DNA of 64,000 bases. Source: Armigeres subalbatus (Eukaryota > Arthropoda > Insecta > Diptera > Culicidae). Position 1 is the first letter of the stretch. Each line of letters starts with the position of its first letter. Shown one piece after another: positions 1-11,858 of this stretch. The notes beneath the pieces were generated by a model. The model saw only the letters and a list, made by a program, of their open reading frames with translations. It made no database searches and was not told where the DNA came from. A program made the position numbers and the translations under genes. The stretch spans positions 365,772,759 to 365,836,758 of the forward strand of contig NC_085141.1 in NCBI RefSeq assembly GCF_024139115.2, read 5' to 3'.

Positions 1-287
1 GGCTAAATGATCCTAACCCTTGGAAACATGTCAAATATGTCCAAAAACTGACAATGTATGCAAGGCTCTATTACTGATCAAAAATGGCTATTTCCCCCCG
101 GTGCATCAGTCTCTCGATTTCAGAACATGTCCAACCTGTCCAGAAGCCCTCAAAATTAATTCCATTTAAGTTTGACCATTCCGGAAGATAACAGAACATG
201 TCCAACTTGTTCCCTCAAAATGGGCTCCATTGATCTTCTTTTGCAAAACCATGAAGATTGAGATATCCCAAGTAAGGCTTCGTAAAT
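1..287. repeat. satellite of about 147-bp monomers, left segment
   Basis: Degenerate copies of a monomer recur here. Recognisable words are GAACATGTCCAACYTGTCC, CTCAAAATKRGCTCCATT, ATGAAGTTTGAGATGTCGC, and a 'gatcaaaaatggc..ttccccc' stretch leading into 'ggcaccattccgga'. The same monomer resumes at 1226 after an inserted reverse-transcriptase remnant. Spacing is cleanest there (GAACATG/GAACGTG at 1281, 1428 and 1576, steps of 147 and 148). No coding content is seen. Confidence 0.75.
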
Positions 288-1225
288 TTATTTATTTCTT
301 CGTCTTGAATTATAAAACTCCTCAGACTGCTTCTTATCTAATATTTCTTATTCTATTCTTAAAAACTAGTTAAGACACATTAAAATCAAAAACAGCACTT
401 GCACTATTAAACGACCGAAAACAGTTTTCCAGAGGGTTGTTAAAACCACATGACGTCCTGTGACGCTGAATCATAATAAGATCACTTTCACGCAGATGCC
501 GAGAAGGAGCGTAAAACGTAACGTTTTGCAATAAATATGGACACTGCACGACATTTTTTAAAATATCAAAAACAAACAGCCTTTGCAGATTAGTCCGACG
601 AAGCGCAAGTGTCTCCAGCCCTATAAGTTTGCAGCGGCTGGAATAGTCCGGGAGGTTTACAGGATCATTCCAGGGAAGCCAACGGAGGGCGTATCTGATG
701 AAACATCGTTGAACCTTTTCAATCCTGATAGATTGTGTCACGTGGTATGGGGACCACACACATACTGCATACTCCAAGATACTTCGCACCGTTGAACAGT
801 ATAGTGCTTTGAGTGCATAGATGTCCGTGAAGTCCTTTGTTTTTCGACGAATGAAACCCAATGCAGCAAATGCTTTCGCGGTAGTCATGCTGATGTGCTC
901 ATTAAAACGAAGCTTGGTATCAATGGTCACCCCCAAATCGCGGATCAAATCTACACGTTCTATTTGAGTGGAACCTATCGTATACCCATTTTCGATACGT
1001 GTATTTCAAGGAGAAAACGATATAGCTTTGCATTTGCTTATGTTGAGAGCCATTCCATTTTCCGAACACCACAGTTGGAGTTCGTCTATATCGGCTTGAA
1101 GCGCACAACAATCGAGATGCGATGAGATTACTTTAAATATTTTTAGGTCGTCAGCATACAGTAACTGGCCCGATTTTAGCCGACTACATAGGTCGTTTAT
1201 AAACAGTACAACAGTACAACAGTAC
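288..1225 (-). pseudogene. non-LTR retrotransposon reverse transcriptase remnant
   Basis: On the minus strand, 1245-1006 encodes an RT palm fragment with the catalytic motif YADDLKIF, followed by the usual 'LQLWCSENGMALNISKCK' stretch. After a frameshift, 948-370 encodes the thumb and C-terminal region (MIRDLGVTIDTKLRFNEHIS, then SILEYAVCVWSPYH). The order and motifs fit a LINE ORF2; the clade (jockey-like or related) is uncertain. The 5' part (endonuclease, fingers) is missing and at least one frameshift is present, so it is dead. It sits inside the 147-bp satellite: the monomer breaks at 'cgtAAAT' (284-287) and resumes at 'AAATgatcgaaa' (1226-1229), so AAAT may be a short target-site duplication. 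Confidence 0.8.
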
Positions 1226-1691
1226 AAATGATCGAAACTGGCCATTTACCCGAAGGGAGGCACTGTTTTGGAAGATCTCGGAACATGTCCAACTTATCCA
1301 AAAACCATCAAAATTAGCTCCATAAATATTGCTATGTTAAATCATGAAATTTGACATCTCGCAAACGAGGCTTTATAAATGATGAAAAAAGCCATTTTCC
1401 CCCGAGGCACCATTCCGGATGATTCCGGAACATGTTCATGTTGTCCACAAACCCTCAAAATGAGCTCCATTGGTCTTGTTTTTCAAAATCATGAAGTTTG
1501 AGATGTCGCTAGCGAGGCCTCATAGATGATCAAAATTGGCCTTTTTCTTCGGGTGCACTATTGCGGAAGATACCGGAACGTGTCCAAGTTGTCCATAAAC
1601 TATCAGGATGGTCTCAATTGATCTTATTTTCCAAAATAATGAAGCTTGACATGTCGCACGTTGTCTTATAGAGTGGTAAAAAAGTGTTCCC
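1226..1691. repeat. satellite of about 147-bp monomers, resumed segment
   Basis: Three further monomers of the satellite seen at 1-287, with GAACATGTCC-type words at 1281, 1428 and 1576. The array is broken again at 1692 by the foldback element. Confidence 0.75.
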
Positions 1692-3594
1692 ACTGCACTA
1701 TGGTCCAGGATTCAGATTTACGCGGAAAGATGCATTTTACGCCAAAACTATATTTTTTAGAAAAAACTGTTGTTCTACAAAATTGTTCGAAAGAGTAAGG
1801 CCATCATTATGGTTCTACCAAAAAATAGGGTGGCCCATCATATAAAAAAAAATAGAAAATATTTTTTTTATTTCTCAGAATACTGACATGTTATGTTCTA
1901 CAATGTTGTAGCGTAGCTTATTCCAATCAAATTTGCTAAAAAAACTTTTTCTGTAGCTCTTAAGTTGGCTGATTTAGATCAATTTTACCTAATTGGATTA
2001 GGGTGTACCTCAAAAAACTGTATTTTTGATCTACTTTTTTTGTTTTACATTTCTCGAAAAAGTCGTCTTCAGGTGACTTTTAGAGCTCAAAAAAATGCAT
2101 CTTTTGATGGGTGAATATGCTCAATATCTTTTCCGATCAAAAGTTATAATCGTTTTTCTGTCAAAATTACATTTTTTCATAAGTTGATTTCTCCGGTTAA
2201 GGCAGACCAAAAAAATAAATTTACACAGCACTTGAAAGAGAAATTAATATTCTGTATTATGTCAAAAAATTGGGGATATGTTATTTTTTTATCTCAAGTT
2301 TTATCAATTTTACTAAAATCATGTTTTTTCAAATAAATTGATATAACTCGACAACGGAAGAAGATACAGACGATATTATTATAGCAAAACACGCGTTTTG
2401 AAAAGCCCCAAAAGTCTTCAGAAGATGACATTCGTGAGAAATTGAAAATAAAAAATCTACAGCTTAAACACTTTTTATAAATTTTATCATTATCATCGTA
2501 TTGCAAGATTTACGATAAAAGATGCATTTTCGGTCTGAAGCATACTTTTAAGAAACAAAATTTGTTCTACAAAGTTGTTCTGGATACTTGGGCCCTTATT
2601 ATAGAGTTACTGAAAAAAAGGGTGGGCCATTATATAAAAATGTGAAATTTTATTTTTTTTATTTTGCGGAAAATTGACATAAAATGTTCTACAAAGTTGT
2701 AGCGCAGCTTTTCCCCATCAACTTTGCTATATAAACTTTTTATGTAGCTCTTAAGCTCACTTGTTTAGAGTAATTTTACTTACCGGGATTAGGGTGTCCC
2801 TCAAAAAAGAATATTTATAATCTGCTCATTTCATTTTTTATTTTTCACGAATGTCACCTTCTGAAAACTTTTGAGGTTTTTTAAAACGCGTGTTTTGCTA
2901 TAATAATATCGTCTGTATCTTCTTCCGTTGTCGAGTTATATCAATTTATTTGAAAAAACATGATTTTAGTAAAATTGATAAAACTTGAAATAAAAAAATA
3001 ACATATCCCCAATTTTTTGACATAATACAGAATATTAATTTCTCTTTCAAGTGCTGTGTAAATTAATTTTTTTGGTCTGCCTTAACCGGAGAAATCAACT
3101 TATGAAAAAAATGTAATTTTGACAGAAAAACGATTATAACTCTTGATCGGAAAAAGATATTGAGCATATTCACCCATCAAAAGATGCATTTTTTTTTGAG
3201 CTCTAAAAGTCACCTGAAGACGACTTTTTCGAGAAATGTAAAACAAAAAAAGTAGATCAAAAATACAGTTTTTTTGAGGTACACCCTAATCCAATTAGGT
3301 AAAATTGATCTAAATCAGCCAACTTAAGAGCTACAGAAAAAGTTTTTTTAGCAAAATTGATTGGAATAAGCTACGCTACAACATTGTAGAACATAACATG
3401 TCAGTATTCTGAGAAATAAAAAAAAAAATTCTAATTTTTTTTATATGATGGGCCACCCTATTTTTTGGTAGAACCATAATGATGGCCTTACTCTTTCGAA
3501 CAATTTTGTAGAACAACAGTTTTTTCTAAAAAATATAGTTTTGGCGTAAAATGCATCTTTCCGCGTAAATCTGAATCCTGGACCATAGTGCACT
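1692..3594. mobile_element. foldback element with about 0.75-kb inverted arms
   Basis: The sequence from about 1695 to 2455 returns as its reverse complement from about 2840 to 3591, nearly base for base (for example GCACTATGGTCCAGGATTCA at 1695, complement ending 3591). The central loop, 2460-2840, is a diverged direct copy of the outer part of the left arm: GATGCATTTT, GTTCTACAAARTTGTTC, GGTGGSCCATYATATAAAAA and GGATTAGGGTGT occur in the same order. The trinucleotide ACT lies directly outside both ends (1692-1694 and 3592-3594), consistent with a 3-bp target-site duplication. There is no long ORF, so the element is non-autonomous. The family is not recognised. Confidence 0.85.
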
Positions 3595-3699
3595 GGTGCC
3601 AAAAAACCTACCCCAGTACAACCCGGAATATTTCCGGAACCAAGTGGCCAGTCTAAAATATTATCCAATTTCCAAAAACTGAAGATCTATCCGATTGTT

Positions 3700-4560
3700 T
3701 TGAGGGGTGGATTGTCACAATCGGTTGAGAAATGCAGAAGTTATGATTTTGTTTAGTGATTTTATGAAAGCGTGAATCGTACGTTAAGGCTTTGTGGGTT
3801 TTAGAACCTTTTCAAGATTTGTTCTTTTTGCGGGGCTCAGAAGTACTGCGCTCACGGACTTGGATGATCAAGTAGTTCAATCGTTACGGTTTTCAGGACG
3901 TTTTGGTGAACCTAAAAGGTCTGTAGTAGCTTGTATTGAAAATGATTGAAGTCATATCAACTCAGTGGACCTATCGGAATATCATATCATATAACATTCT
4001 TAAGTTGGCTCATAGGCTAGATCACGTGATCCGAGTAACCGAGAAAATATTTTAAGTATAGCATCATTCGCTTTTTAGTATGGCATCACATCGAATCATA
4101 GAGAGCCTATTGTAGCTTGTGAAAATAATGAATTAAATCGTATCGGCTCATGAACCTGCTGTGCGCTGTGCTTAGCGCTAAACGGATATAACGTCCAGGA
4201 CTTGGATAATCTGGTAGATCGCACGTTCTGAACCCCAGGCTGGTTCAAAGAATCACAAAGGCCGGTAGTAGTTTGTAAAAGTGTTGAGTTAAATCGTATC
4301 GGCTCAATGGACCTCCTGGGATGTTTAGCGATACTCGAATACATTGTTCAGGACTTGGTTGATCGGCTAGATCGCATTGTTTTGAAATCCCGAGCGTTTT
4401 GGAGAACCTAAAAGGTCTGCAGTAACTAGTAAGCATAATGACTGAAATTCTAACGGGGATGTTGGGATGTTCAGCGTTGCACGAATACATCGTTCAGGAC
4501 TTGGTTGATCGGGTAAATCGTATGTTCTGAGCCCCAGGCCGTTTTGGAGACCCTGAAATA
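3700..4560. repeat. second satellite family, about 146-153-bp monomers
   Basis: A different monomer from that at 1-287. GGACTTGGWTRATC recurs at 3856, 4198, 4351 and 4497 (steps 342, i.e. about two units, then 153 and 146). It is followed by 'gttctgaaccccaggc-gttttggagaaccta-aaggtctgcagtagcttgtaa' and 'atcggctca-tggacct'. Monomers are diverged. No coding content. Confidence 0.7.
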
Positions 4561-5190
4561 GGTTACGTTAGTTCAAAACTCGATAATTTTATGTTTCATG
4601 ACCGCATAGATATTTTTTGTTTACAGACATATTTTCTAATGCATTCGAGGATATGTGCTCCAGAACAGTTTAAGGGCATCCGAAAAACATATTTCTACAA
4701 CTTTTTAGTTCTTTCTATACTAGTTTCGGAAGGATCGAGCGGAAACCCTCAAAAAAGGTCCTGAAATGGTTAAAGTTAATTGATTGTTTTTGCTATTATT
4801 ATTTTCAAAGTTGACTGTGGCAGCTCCCAACATTTTCTTTGGATGTAAATTATGTTGGTATATTCAGTTGTCCAATACTAATACATAATGCACCAATTGA
4901 ATACACGAGTCCCATATTATTAAATATTTCCTAGTTTGACTTCATTATTCCATTTCATTCACAGAGAATTGTGTCTTGTGCTAAACACAAAAATGGCTTT
5001 AGCTTTCCTAGCTGCATCAATATGGATGCTATTAATCTTTTTGGGACAAGTAAAAACATAAAAGAATAGATTTTAAATACACAAAAATGCGAAAATATTC
5101 TAAAAACTACAGTAAGTCAACACGGTTCGACTATGCTTTAGAATTTAGTGTTCTCTTTGTGTAATTTAATCAAATATTTAAAAAAAAAAT
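4561..5190. other. AT-rich spacer, nothing recognised
   Basis: Single-copy-looking AT-rich DNA between the satellite and the LINE 3' end. No ORF or motif that I can support. Confidence 0.5.
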
Positions 5191-5194
5191 ATTA

Positions 5195-6078
5195 CACAAT
5201 CACCATGGCTTGCGTCCCTTCTCATTGCACGATTCCAGGCAATGAGAAAGCGGACTCTTTGGCTAAGGTGGGCGCTATGGAAGGTGATATTTATGATCGA
5301 CAAATCACATTCGATGAATTTTTCTCATTAGTTCGTCAGGAAACCTTGATCAGCTGGCAACAAAAATGGACAAATGGGGAGATGGGTAGATGGTTGATGG
5401 GTAGATGGTTCAAAAAATTGAATTTGGGATGAGATTTCATTCGAACCATGTGTCGTCTAATGTCCAATCACTACTCTTTAAATGCACATCTTTTTCGAGT
5501 GGGACTCTCAGAAGGCAATCTCTGTATTTGCGGTGCAGATTACCAAGACATTGACCATGTCGTGTAGGCGTGCGAGCAGCATCGTGGCCCCAGATCTGCG
5601 CTAACTGAATATCTGCGGGTCCGAGGAAAGCAGCCGAGGCCTATTAGGGAAGTGTTGGCGGGTCTTGATCTCGAATACATGTCCCTTGTCCACCATATTC
5701 TGAAAGTGGCTGATGTTAGACTGTAATCGTCGTCCACCCACATCTTTCGTTGTCGTAGTCCTTTAGGAATGTCTCTTTTTATCAACCGTTAAATCCCTCT
5801 CGCTGCTGTCTTCCAAAAAATGTTTATCTCGTTACAGATGTGAAACATCGCCAATGATATTAACTATGTGAATATCAACATCATATGTAATTAATTTCCT
5901 TCCTTTTTTTCAATATTATTGTATTCCCTAACCTCGACCAAACCGCGAGTCTTACGGTTCCCCAAAACTAACATTAGTGTATAAGAATCATAATAAACTG
6001 TATTTAATAACACGATTCTGGCTCCGTAACGCTTCACGCCAATGAGCCTTCCAAATAAATGAGAGATTAAAAAAAAAT
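5195..6078 (+). pseudogene. I-type LINE 3' end: RNase H, Cys/His tail, 3' UTR
   Basis: Starts inside an RNase H domain: VPSHCTIPGNEKADSLAK around 5213-5268 carries the conserved His and last catalytic Asp. It continues through a C-terminal region that, after a stop and frame change near 5430, gives 'TMCRLMSNHYSLNAHLFR' and the 'CICGADYQDIDHVV' Cys/His motif. An in-frame stop (tag, about 5565) breaks it again. The 3' UTR ends with 'ggctccgtaacg...gagccttccaaataaa' and a poly(A) at about 6068-6078. The same 3' UTR words occur in the LINE at 9316-11209, so the two belong to one family. It is 5'-truncated and inactive. Confidence 0.8.
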
Positions 6079-8940
6079 AATTAAAAACGAAATCTCTGAT
6101 GCTTGATGATTCTTGTCGTCAGCTTGGAACAATCCAAAAGCTTATTGAGTTGCATTTGATGGGTCATGGACCAACCATGAAGTAGAGTATACAGTGTGGT
6201 GGATGATACTTCGTATCGCACATCTATATTAAGTTTAATTTGTAACTAAACAATGTAGAAAATTCAACCTTAGACATTGATTTATTAAAGACAAAACAAA
6301 GTAGTAATTTTCAATGCTTTCTACAGTTATCAGTACCATCGTAATGGACACATATGTACATATTACTGCTAAGGAAACTTATGTTTCAATGTACAATTAT
6401 TAAACACGCGATTATCCATTCCGTATGAATATCCATGGAAAAATGGTAAGCCTTTGCAAATTTGTTGTTATGAATATTCAACTGCTTGCAAACATCCCGT
6501 TCTACAAACGTTGCTGCTCAAGCTGCGGATTAAACATCCCGTAGCATGCTTCCTTGATGCTTACACACATGAGAGCTTTTCCTTGAATTTCAAGCCTATA
6601 CTTCCCGCGGCAGAATGTAAATACCTTACATAAGTTTGACTTACGAAACTGTGCTCCCAACCCGCTCACACACCATTTGGCTTTACATCTTTAGTAGGTA
6701 CATAAATGTCGGCTTTCCCCCGAAAACCCGCTAAGAGATCGTTAGTATAATAAGCACCTACTTTAAAGGCACAAATGTGTCTCGAAGCACGGAAGTATGA
6801 ACCTGAAACAACAAACCTACCGAAGAGCATTAGCAATGAATGGGGGAGATGGTGTTATATGCACCAATTAAGTTGATCTTATGGGATTTGACCAATTGTG
6901 AACTAGATTGCAGTGAAAGAGAAAACATTTAATCGCTATATTTTCTTAAATGACAGCCTGTCCTATCCGTATAGTCTTCGGAGCAATTTTTGATTTTATT
7001 TCTATTTCCGTTTAGATTTTATTTATCCAACTGTTGATTTATGTGCAGTGCACCGGAGCGAAGATTATTATTAGACCACAGCTCTCCACACCAAACCATA
7101 ACCGATGGGCTTGATCTGCTGGATGCAAAATTCAAGCATCTAAATGTCTGTTCTAATCATTTTAACTGACGAAGTGGCATGAAAAGCCCTGAAGCTCCGC
7201 TGGTAATTGGAATTGCACGCAGAGATGCCAGACATACTGAAATATCTTTATGAATACAAACGTTTTGTCTCATATAAGCCTCAGGAACTTCTTTTTTTCA
7301 GGTATGCTACTCGGGCTGAGGAAGACATGTGAAAAAGTTAAAGACTCACAGCTTGCCTTTAAAGAGAAATGGAAAATATACGCGTGTTCACACCTCCCTT
7401 AAACAAATGTTCAATCTATAAACGTGAGAATTACAAGGATTTAGTAGCTTTTATTATGATTCCAATTATTTCGAAAGTTTTGAAATGTAAGGTTTTTTTT
7501 TAAGATGACGTGAAACTTTTAAATTGCCATAAGCCTTAACTAAATAGAAAATTCTTCTATAACATCTGTCATTTCTGTTCAAAAGAATAGCTGAAACGAT
7601 GAGCATATACAAATTTCATATATGTGCATCGTTGGGTAGGTTCCATGCCATGTAAATTATATTTTCACAAACTTTTGGAACAAACAACAACGAACTGGAG
7701 GGTCGTAAATAACTTATAATTACGTGAAAGATTGCCAAGCATTGTTCTGTGCCATTCCGATTCCGGTCCTACGGATTGTGCTTCTTGTTTTCCATGGAAA
7801 CCAAGATGTATCATTCGGCTTTTTCAACCAGGATAACAGAAGTTATTGAACCATCTCACAATTGTAATTACTTACAGTTCCACAGAATCATTTCTTGCAA
7901 ACGATAATGCTAATTAGTTTGCCCATCAATTACCGTAAAACCTCATGGCACAACCGTTCTCTTCTCCTCACGAAGCTAAACGAGATAAAAAAAATGCTTG
8001 GGATAAATTGAAATCACCACAGAGCGGAAGGTATGTTGTTTTGCATTTTCACCCGTAACCCAAATTGCTGGTAACTTTTTGCTCCAGTTTGCCATTCCTG
8101 GGGGTCAAAGCCTCATTATCGAGGCGAATAATTTGATTGTTCTTTCCCTCTACTTTCCGGTGAATGGTACACAAAAAGCACATTATTAACGAGCGTTAAT
8201 TACTAACTCTCGGAGTGAGGCCTGCCTGACTGCCTGACTGCCTGCCAGACCAGATCCCAGCCAGTTCAACCATGAGGAAACATTAATGAAATGGTTTTAC
8301 CAGAGCGTTTAGAAACCGCAAAGTGGAAGCTCATAAAAACATGTTGAAAATTTTACACGCACACATCCGTACCGGGGCTTATCCGCACTGAATGATAGGG
8401 CGAAACATTAGCTTCGGTTTATTTCACAGTGCTGTTTAAATTTCCACCTCGACGGACCGCTCATTGAATACCTAGATGTTTACGGGAAGTACGGCAAACA
8501 GAAACAGGGACGAGTTTGAATTCGGGTATTTCGGTTTAGCACAAAAACAAGCGATTAGTTGATGATCTATTCTATTTGTTTTGGTGCGTTATCAGAATAG
8601 GACATTAAATCCGGTCATTTTATTCAAATCAACATGACAATACAACAAGGTGATGTCGAATCTATTATGCGCAATTTGGAGTTCTTCTAATACCTAAATG
8701 AATATTGCTTTTGTGTAAAGTCTCACCTGAAAATTGGTCTGTACGCAGGACAGTAAGTATTCCTGCCAACATCACGGTGAGGTCAAGGATAGAAACTTCT
8801 GAGCAAAACGATAAGAAACAAACTCATACACTTATGTGTCCTGAGCACCCTTAGAGCTCATCCTGGGTCGTTTGCTTGCTTCAGCCTTGACCTGGGTCCG
8901 GTCAGATTCCCGCCGACTTCCTTTATTCATTTATTGAGGA
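6079..8940. other. 2.9-kb spacer, no supported gene
   Basis: Mixed-composition DNA with short ORFs only. A small CCTGACTG microrepeat lies at about 8222-8250. A pyrimidine tract plus CAG at about 7285-7303 looks like a splice acceptor, but no convincing exon follows. I see no transposon signature. The region could be intron or intergenic. Confidence 0.4.
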
Positions 8941-8944
8941 TTTA

Positions 8945-9195
8945 TTGGATCTGCATATGTTTCGTAAACTCACAAAAGCAGCCCTAGTCTTCTTGATCCG
9001 TGCTGCTATGTTGATCTTGGTTCCACCGTCCGACGCTAACTGGATGTCAAAATATTAAAGGTTTTCACTGCTTTCCCGGTAACCGTAAGATTGGAGGGGT
9101 TGTTCGTGTTGACATCCAATGATTTAATTTTATTGATGCTGATGGTGAGATTCACCATAGAGGAGCGTTCGGCCAGGCCGATCAGCTTATTCTGA
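8945..9195 (-). pseudogene. RTE-like LINE fragment
   Basis: The minus-strand translation reads LAERSSMVNLTISINKIKSL, then DVNTNNPSNLTVTGKAV. After a frameshift it gives ASDGGTKINIAARIKKTRA. This matches, in order, the post-catalytic RT region of the broken LINE at 30.5-33.7 kb (DLADRSSSAGLVINVNKTKS, DVNTVTPSSITVAGQPV, ASDGGTKIDIGARIKKARA). About 80 codons survive; no catalytic site is left. Confidence 0.75.
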
Positions 9196-9781
9196 ATAAT
9201 CTTTCTGTATTTCACGTTCTACCAAAACGTTTCCTACTGCTAAAACCTCCCCACACTAACAATTCCAAAACCTCCCGTGACACCTATTAGAGGTCGTAGA
9301 GTTCTCTGCATCTTTTTTTTTTTTTTTATCTATTGTGTTTATTTGACAGGCTCAGGCGTGTATAACACTTAACGGAGCCGAAACTTTATGATATTTACAA
9401 TCGATATCATCTTATTATCAACAGTTAGTAAGGGGAAAGGGTATAGACCAAGATACTCGTGGCGACTCAAGGTTAGATTGCGTAATTTCAGGACGGACTA
9501 GGTTGGGATTTAGGTTTGAGGTATTTCAGCTGCTCATCCGGGTATTTGACGTCAATAACGGTATGGCGTAGCGTCGGGCTCGAGTTGTGGTTCGTCAGGG
9601 AGCATCTTCCGGATGGCCATAGCTTCGTATTACACAGAACAATAAGACAAAAACGATAAAGAAAAAAATAGGGGAATTAGGCTTTTATGTCAGACGAGCA
9701 AAGAAAGGCATAGATGGCCTGCATATAAACCACATCGCGATCCCCCAAAACACCTCTTACTTCCCTGTAGGGTTGTTTACC

Positions 9782-10069
9782 TCAGGCCACAAGGGTATCC
9801 AATAGTTGCTCTCTGGAGGCGTCGTTTTCCGAGCAATACCAAACTACGTGATCGATGTCATCGTAACCGGCTCCACACCTACATAGGTTGCTATCAACCA
9901 GGTTTATTCTATAGAGGTGTGCGTTTAGTGAATAGTGATTGGACATAAGTCTCGACATCGTGCGAATGAAGCCTCGGCTTAAGTCCTCACCTCTGAACCA
10001 CGCTCGCGCAGAAACTTTAGGAACTATGGAAAAGAGCCACCGTCCAAGTTCATTGTGTGACCAAATCAT
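9782..10069 (-). pseudogene. LINE ORF2 C-terminal Cys/His domain
   Basis: Continuation of the ORF2 above in another frame: NELGRWLFSIVPKVS, then FIRTMSRLMSNHYSLNAHLY, then CRCGAGYDDIDHVVWYCSE. The C-x-C...H...C arrangement is the C-terminal zinc-knuckle-like motif of I-type LINEs. The paralogue at 5.2-6.1 kb carries the same motif (CICGADYQDIDHVV). Confidence 0.8.
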
Positions 10070-10098
10070 TTGCCAATTTTGAAGAGTACTCTGACGGA

Positions 10099-11202
10099 CT
10101 AATGGGAAAACTCGTTGTTCGAGATTTGTCTATCATAAACTTCACCTTCCTGTGCGCCCACCTTTGCTAGCGAGTCCGCCTTCTCATTGCCATAGATTAG
10201 GCAATGGGATGGGACCCATACAAAGGTAATCTTAAATGATCTTTCGACCAAATCACGCATCTGCTCTCTTACAGTTGTAAGAAAGTAAGATGCGTGCTTA
10301 ACAGGTTTCATCGACCGGAGTGCCTCGATAGAACTAAGACTATCCGAGAAGATGAAATAATGGTCTACAGGCTGATCGGAAATTATCCCCAAAGCGAAAT
10401 TAATTGCTGCCAGCTCAGCAACATAAACCGAACACGGTTCTTGAAGTTTTCGGAAGGTGGTTGAATTTACGTTGAAAACACCGAAGCCAGTGGATCCGTT
10501 AATGCGAGAACCATCAGTGAAATATCTGTTATTGCAATTGACATGTTCATATTTTTCAGAAAAAATGGAAGGGATAGATATTTGTCGAAGATGATCTGGT
10601 ATTCCTTGAATAGCGTGTTTCATGGACAGATCGTATTCAATTGAGGAACTGTTGTTGACGAAGTGAACTCGAGGTGGATTATAACATGGAAGACAGAGAT
10701 CTGTCGATATGTAGTTGAGATAGACTCGCAGGTATCTTGAATGATGAGCCAGTTCAAGCATATTATCGAAGTTTTCTAATACAAGTGTGTTACTTGTTCC
10801 ACATTTGATCAGTATTCTAAGTGAGAGCTCCCAGTAACGGTGCTTTAAAGGAGTGACTCCAGCAAGCACCTCCAGGCTCATGTTATGCGTTGAATGCATA
10901 CAGCCAAGGGCAATACGCAAACAACGATATTGAATTCGTTCCAATTTGATTAGGTGGCACTCAGCTGCTGAGAGGAAGCAGAAAGAGCCATACTCTAAAA
11001 CAGAGAGAATAGTCGTTTTATATAGTTTGATGAGGTCTTCCGGGTGAGCGCCCCACCATGTTCCGGAGATAGAACGGAGAAAATGGATCCTTTTTCGGCA
11101 TTTCTCTAACAAATAATCAATATGGGTCTTCCAGGTACACTTAGAATCAAACCAGACCCCAAGGTATTTAGAAGATAAAGATTGGTTTATGTCATCTTTC
11201 AA
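10099..11202 (-). pseudogene. LINE ORF2 fragment: RT C-terminus and RNase H
   Basis: A 367-residue open frame encodes the C-terminal RT/thumb region (YLGVWFDSKCTWKTHIDYL at about 13-31; GTWWGAHPEDL; SVLEYGSFCF) and then a complete RNase H domain. The four expected acidic residues are visible: D230 (RYFTDGS), E263 (VAELAA), D287 (FSDSLSS) and D343 (GNEKADSLAK), with the conserved PSHC at 331-334. RNase H downstream of RT fits the I/Loner group rather than jockey. The frame is lost at about 10099 and continues in another frame at 10069. The RT catalytic YADD lies in the missing 5' part, so this copy cannot move itself. The frame is otherwise unusually well preserved, suggesting a fairly young insertion. 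Confidence 0.85.
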
Positions 11203-11229
11203 CAGCTTTAGTTCTTTGCATCTTTCTTA

Positions 11230-11858
11230 AGTAGGTGTGCAACTCAACGGGCTTGGTTGTCATATGACTACCGCTTCTGCCTCATACGCAGGAGGTCGTG
11301 GATTCAATCCCAGGCCCGTTCCATTCCTCCTACTTTGTATCCTTTCATATATTTCTCATATTCTAGCAATCGCTAGAACTGGAAATGGGCTTACATACCG
11401 TTTCCATCTTCTATCCCTATACCTACAAACTTGACTAGCTCTAGCAGCTAACTGTTAGAATTTGAATTAGAATTAGAATATACACCACCCTTCCATTACT
11501 ACACATTGGCAACCCGTTAACCAAGACGAACCTCTGCCATACAACCTGACCCAATATTCCAATAAAATTCCGCAGGAACTCGTGGCGAGTGCAGAGGTGT
11601 TCTCGGCTTGCAGTGAGCGAGTGACTGCATCATCAATTCCCTCCCATCCCCGATGACCGTGAGGACGTGGCCAGCGCCGTTATTGACCATCCAAAAATAC
11701 TAGAGCTCTCGGACTGTGCACATTGAGGTTGGAGAGCAAATCCCATGCTTCCATCCATTGTTTCCATGTGCAATTGCGATGGTTCTGGTCAATCACGGAG
11801 TAGCAACTACGAAATGCACGGTCATCATGCTCATGCTCATGCTAGTAGGTGTGCAACT
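11230..11858 (+). mobile_element. tRNA-headed SINE (Feilai-like) with perfect TSD
   Basis: The element (11245-11843) begins CAACGGGCTTGGTTGTCATA. It has an A-box-like region (TGGTTGTCATATGACTACC) and a B-box (GGTCGTGGATTCAATCCC), the internal pol III promoter of a tRNA-derived SINE. It ends in (CATGCT)n. A perfect 15-bp target-site duplication, AGTAGGTGTGCAACT, flanks it at 11230-11244 and 11844-11858. A second, shorter copy lies inverted at 55.7-56.1 kb. Compared with that copy, this one carries an extra segment of about 60-70 bp near 11730-11800. The Feilai name is from recognition, not a search. Confidence 0.85.

Larger units (their letters stand above)
9300..11225 (-). mobile_element. 5'-truncated I-type LINE insertion with TSD
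   Basis: The insertion, 9316-11209, lies on the minus strand: poly(A) is the T-tract at about 9316-9328, and the 5' end is truncated inside the RT domain. It is flanked by a 16-bp direct repeat, AGTTCTCTGCATCTTT (9300-9315) and AGTTCTTTGCATCTTT (11210-11225), one mismatch. That is the expected trace of target-primed reverse transcription. Its 3' UTR (9330-9780) shares words with the LINE end at 5.2-6.1 kb. Confidence 0.85.

Noticed and set aside
7285..7420. Exon after the acceptor-like 'ttctttttttcag' at 7303
   Set aside because: Only one frame stays open, for about 30 codons, and no donor of quality follows.
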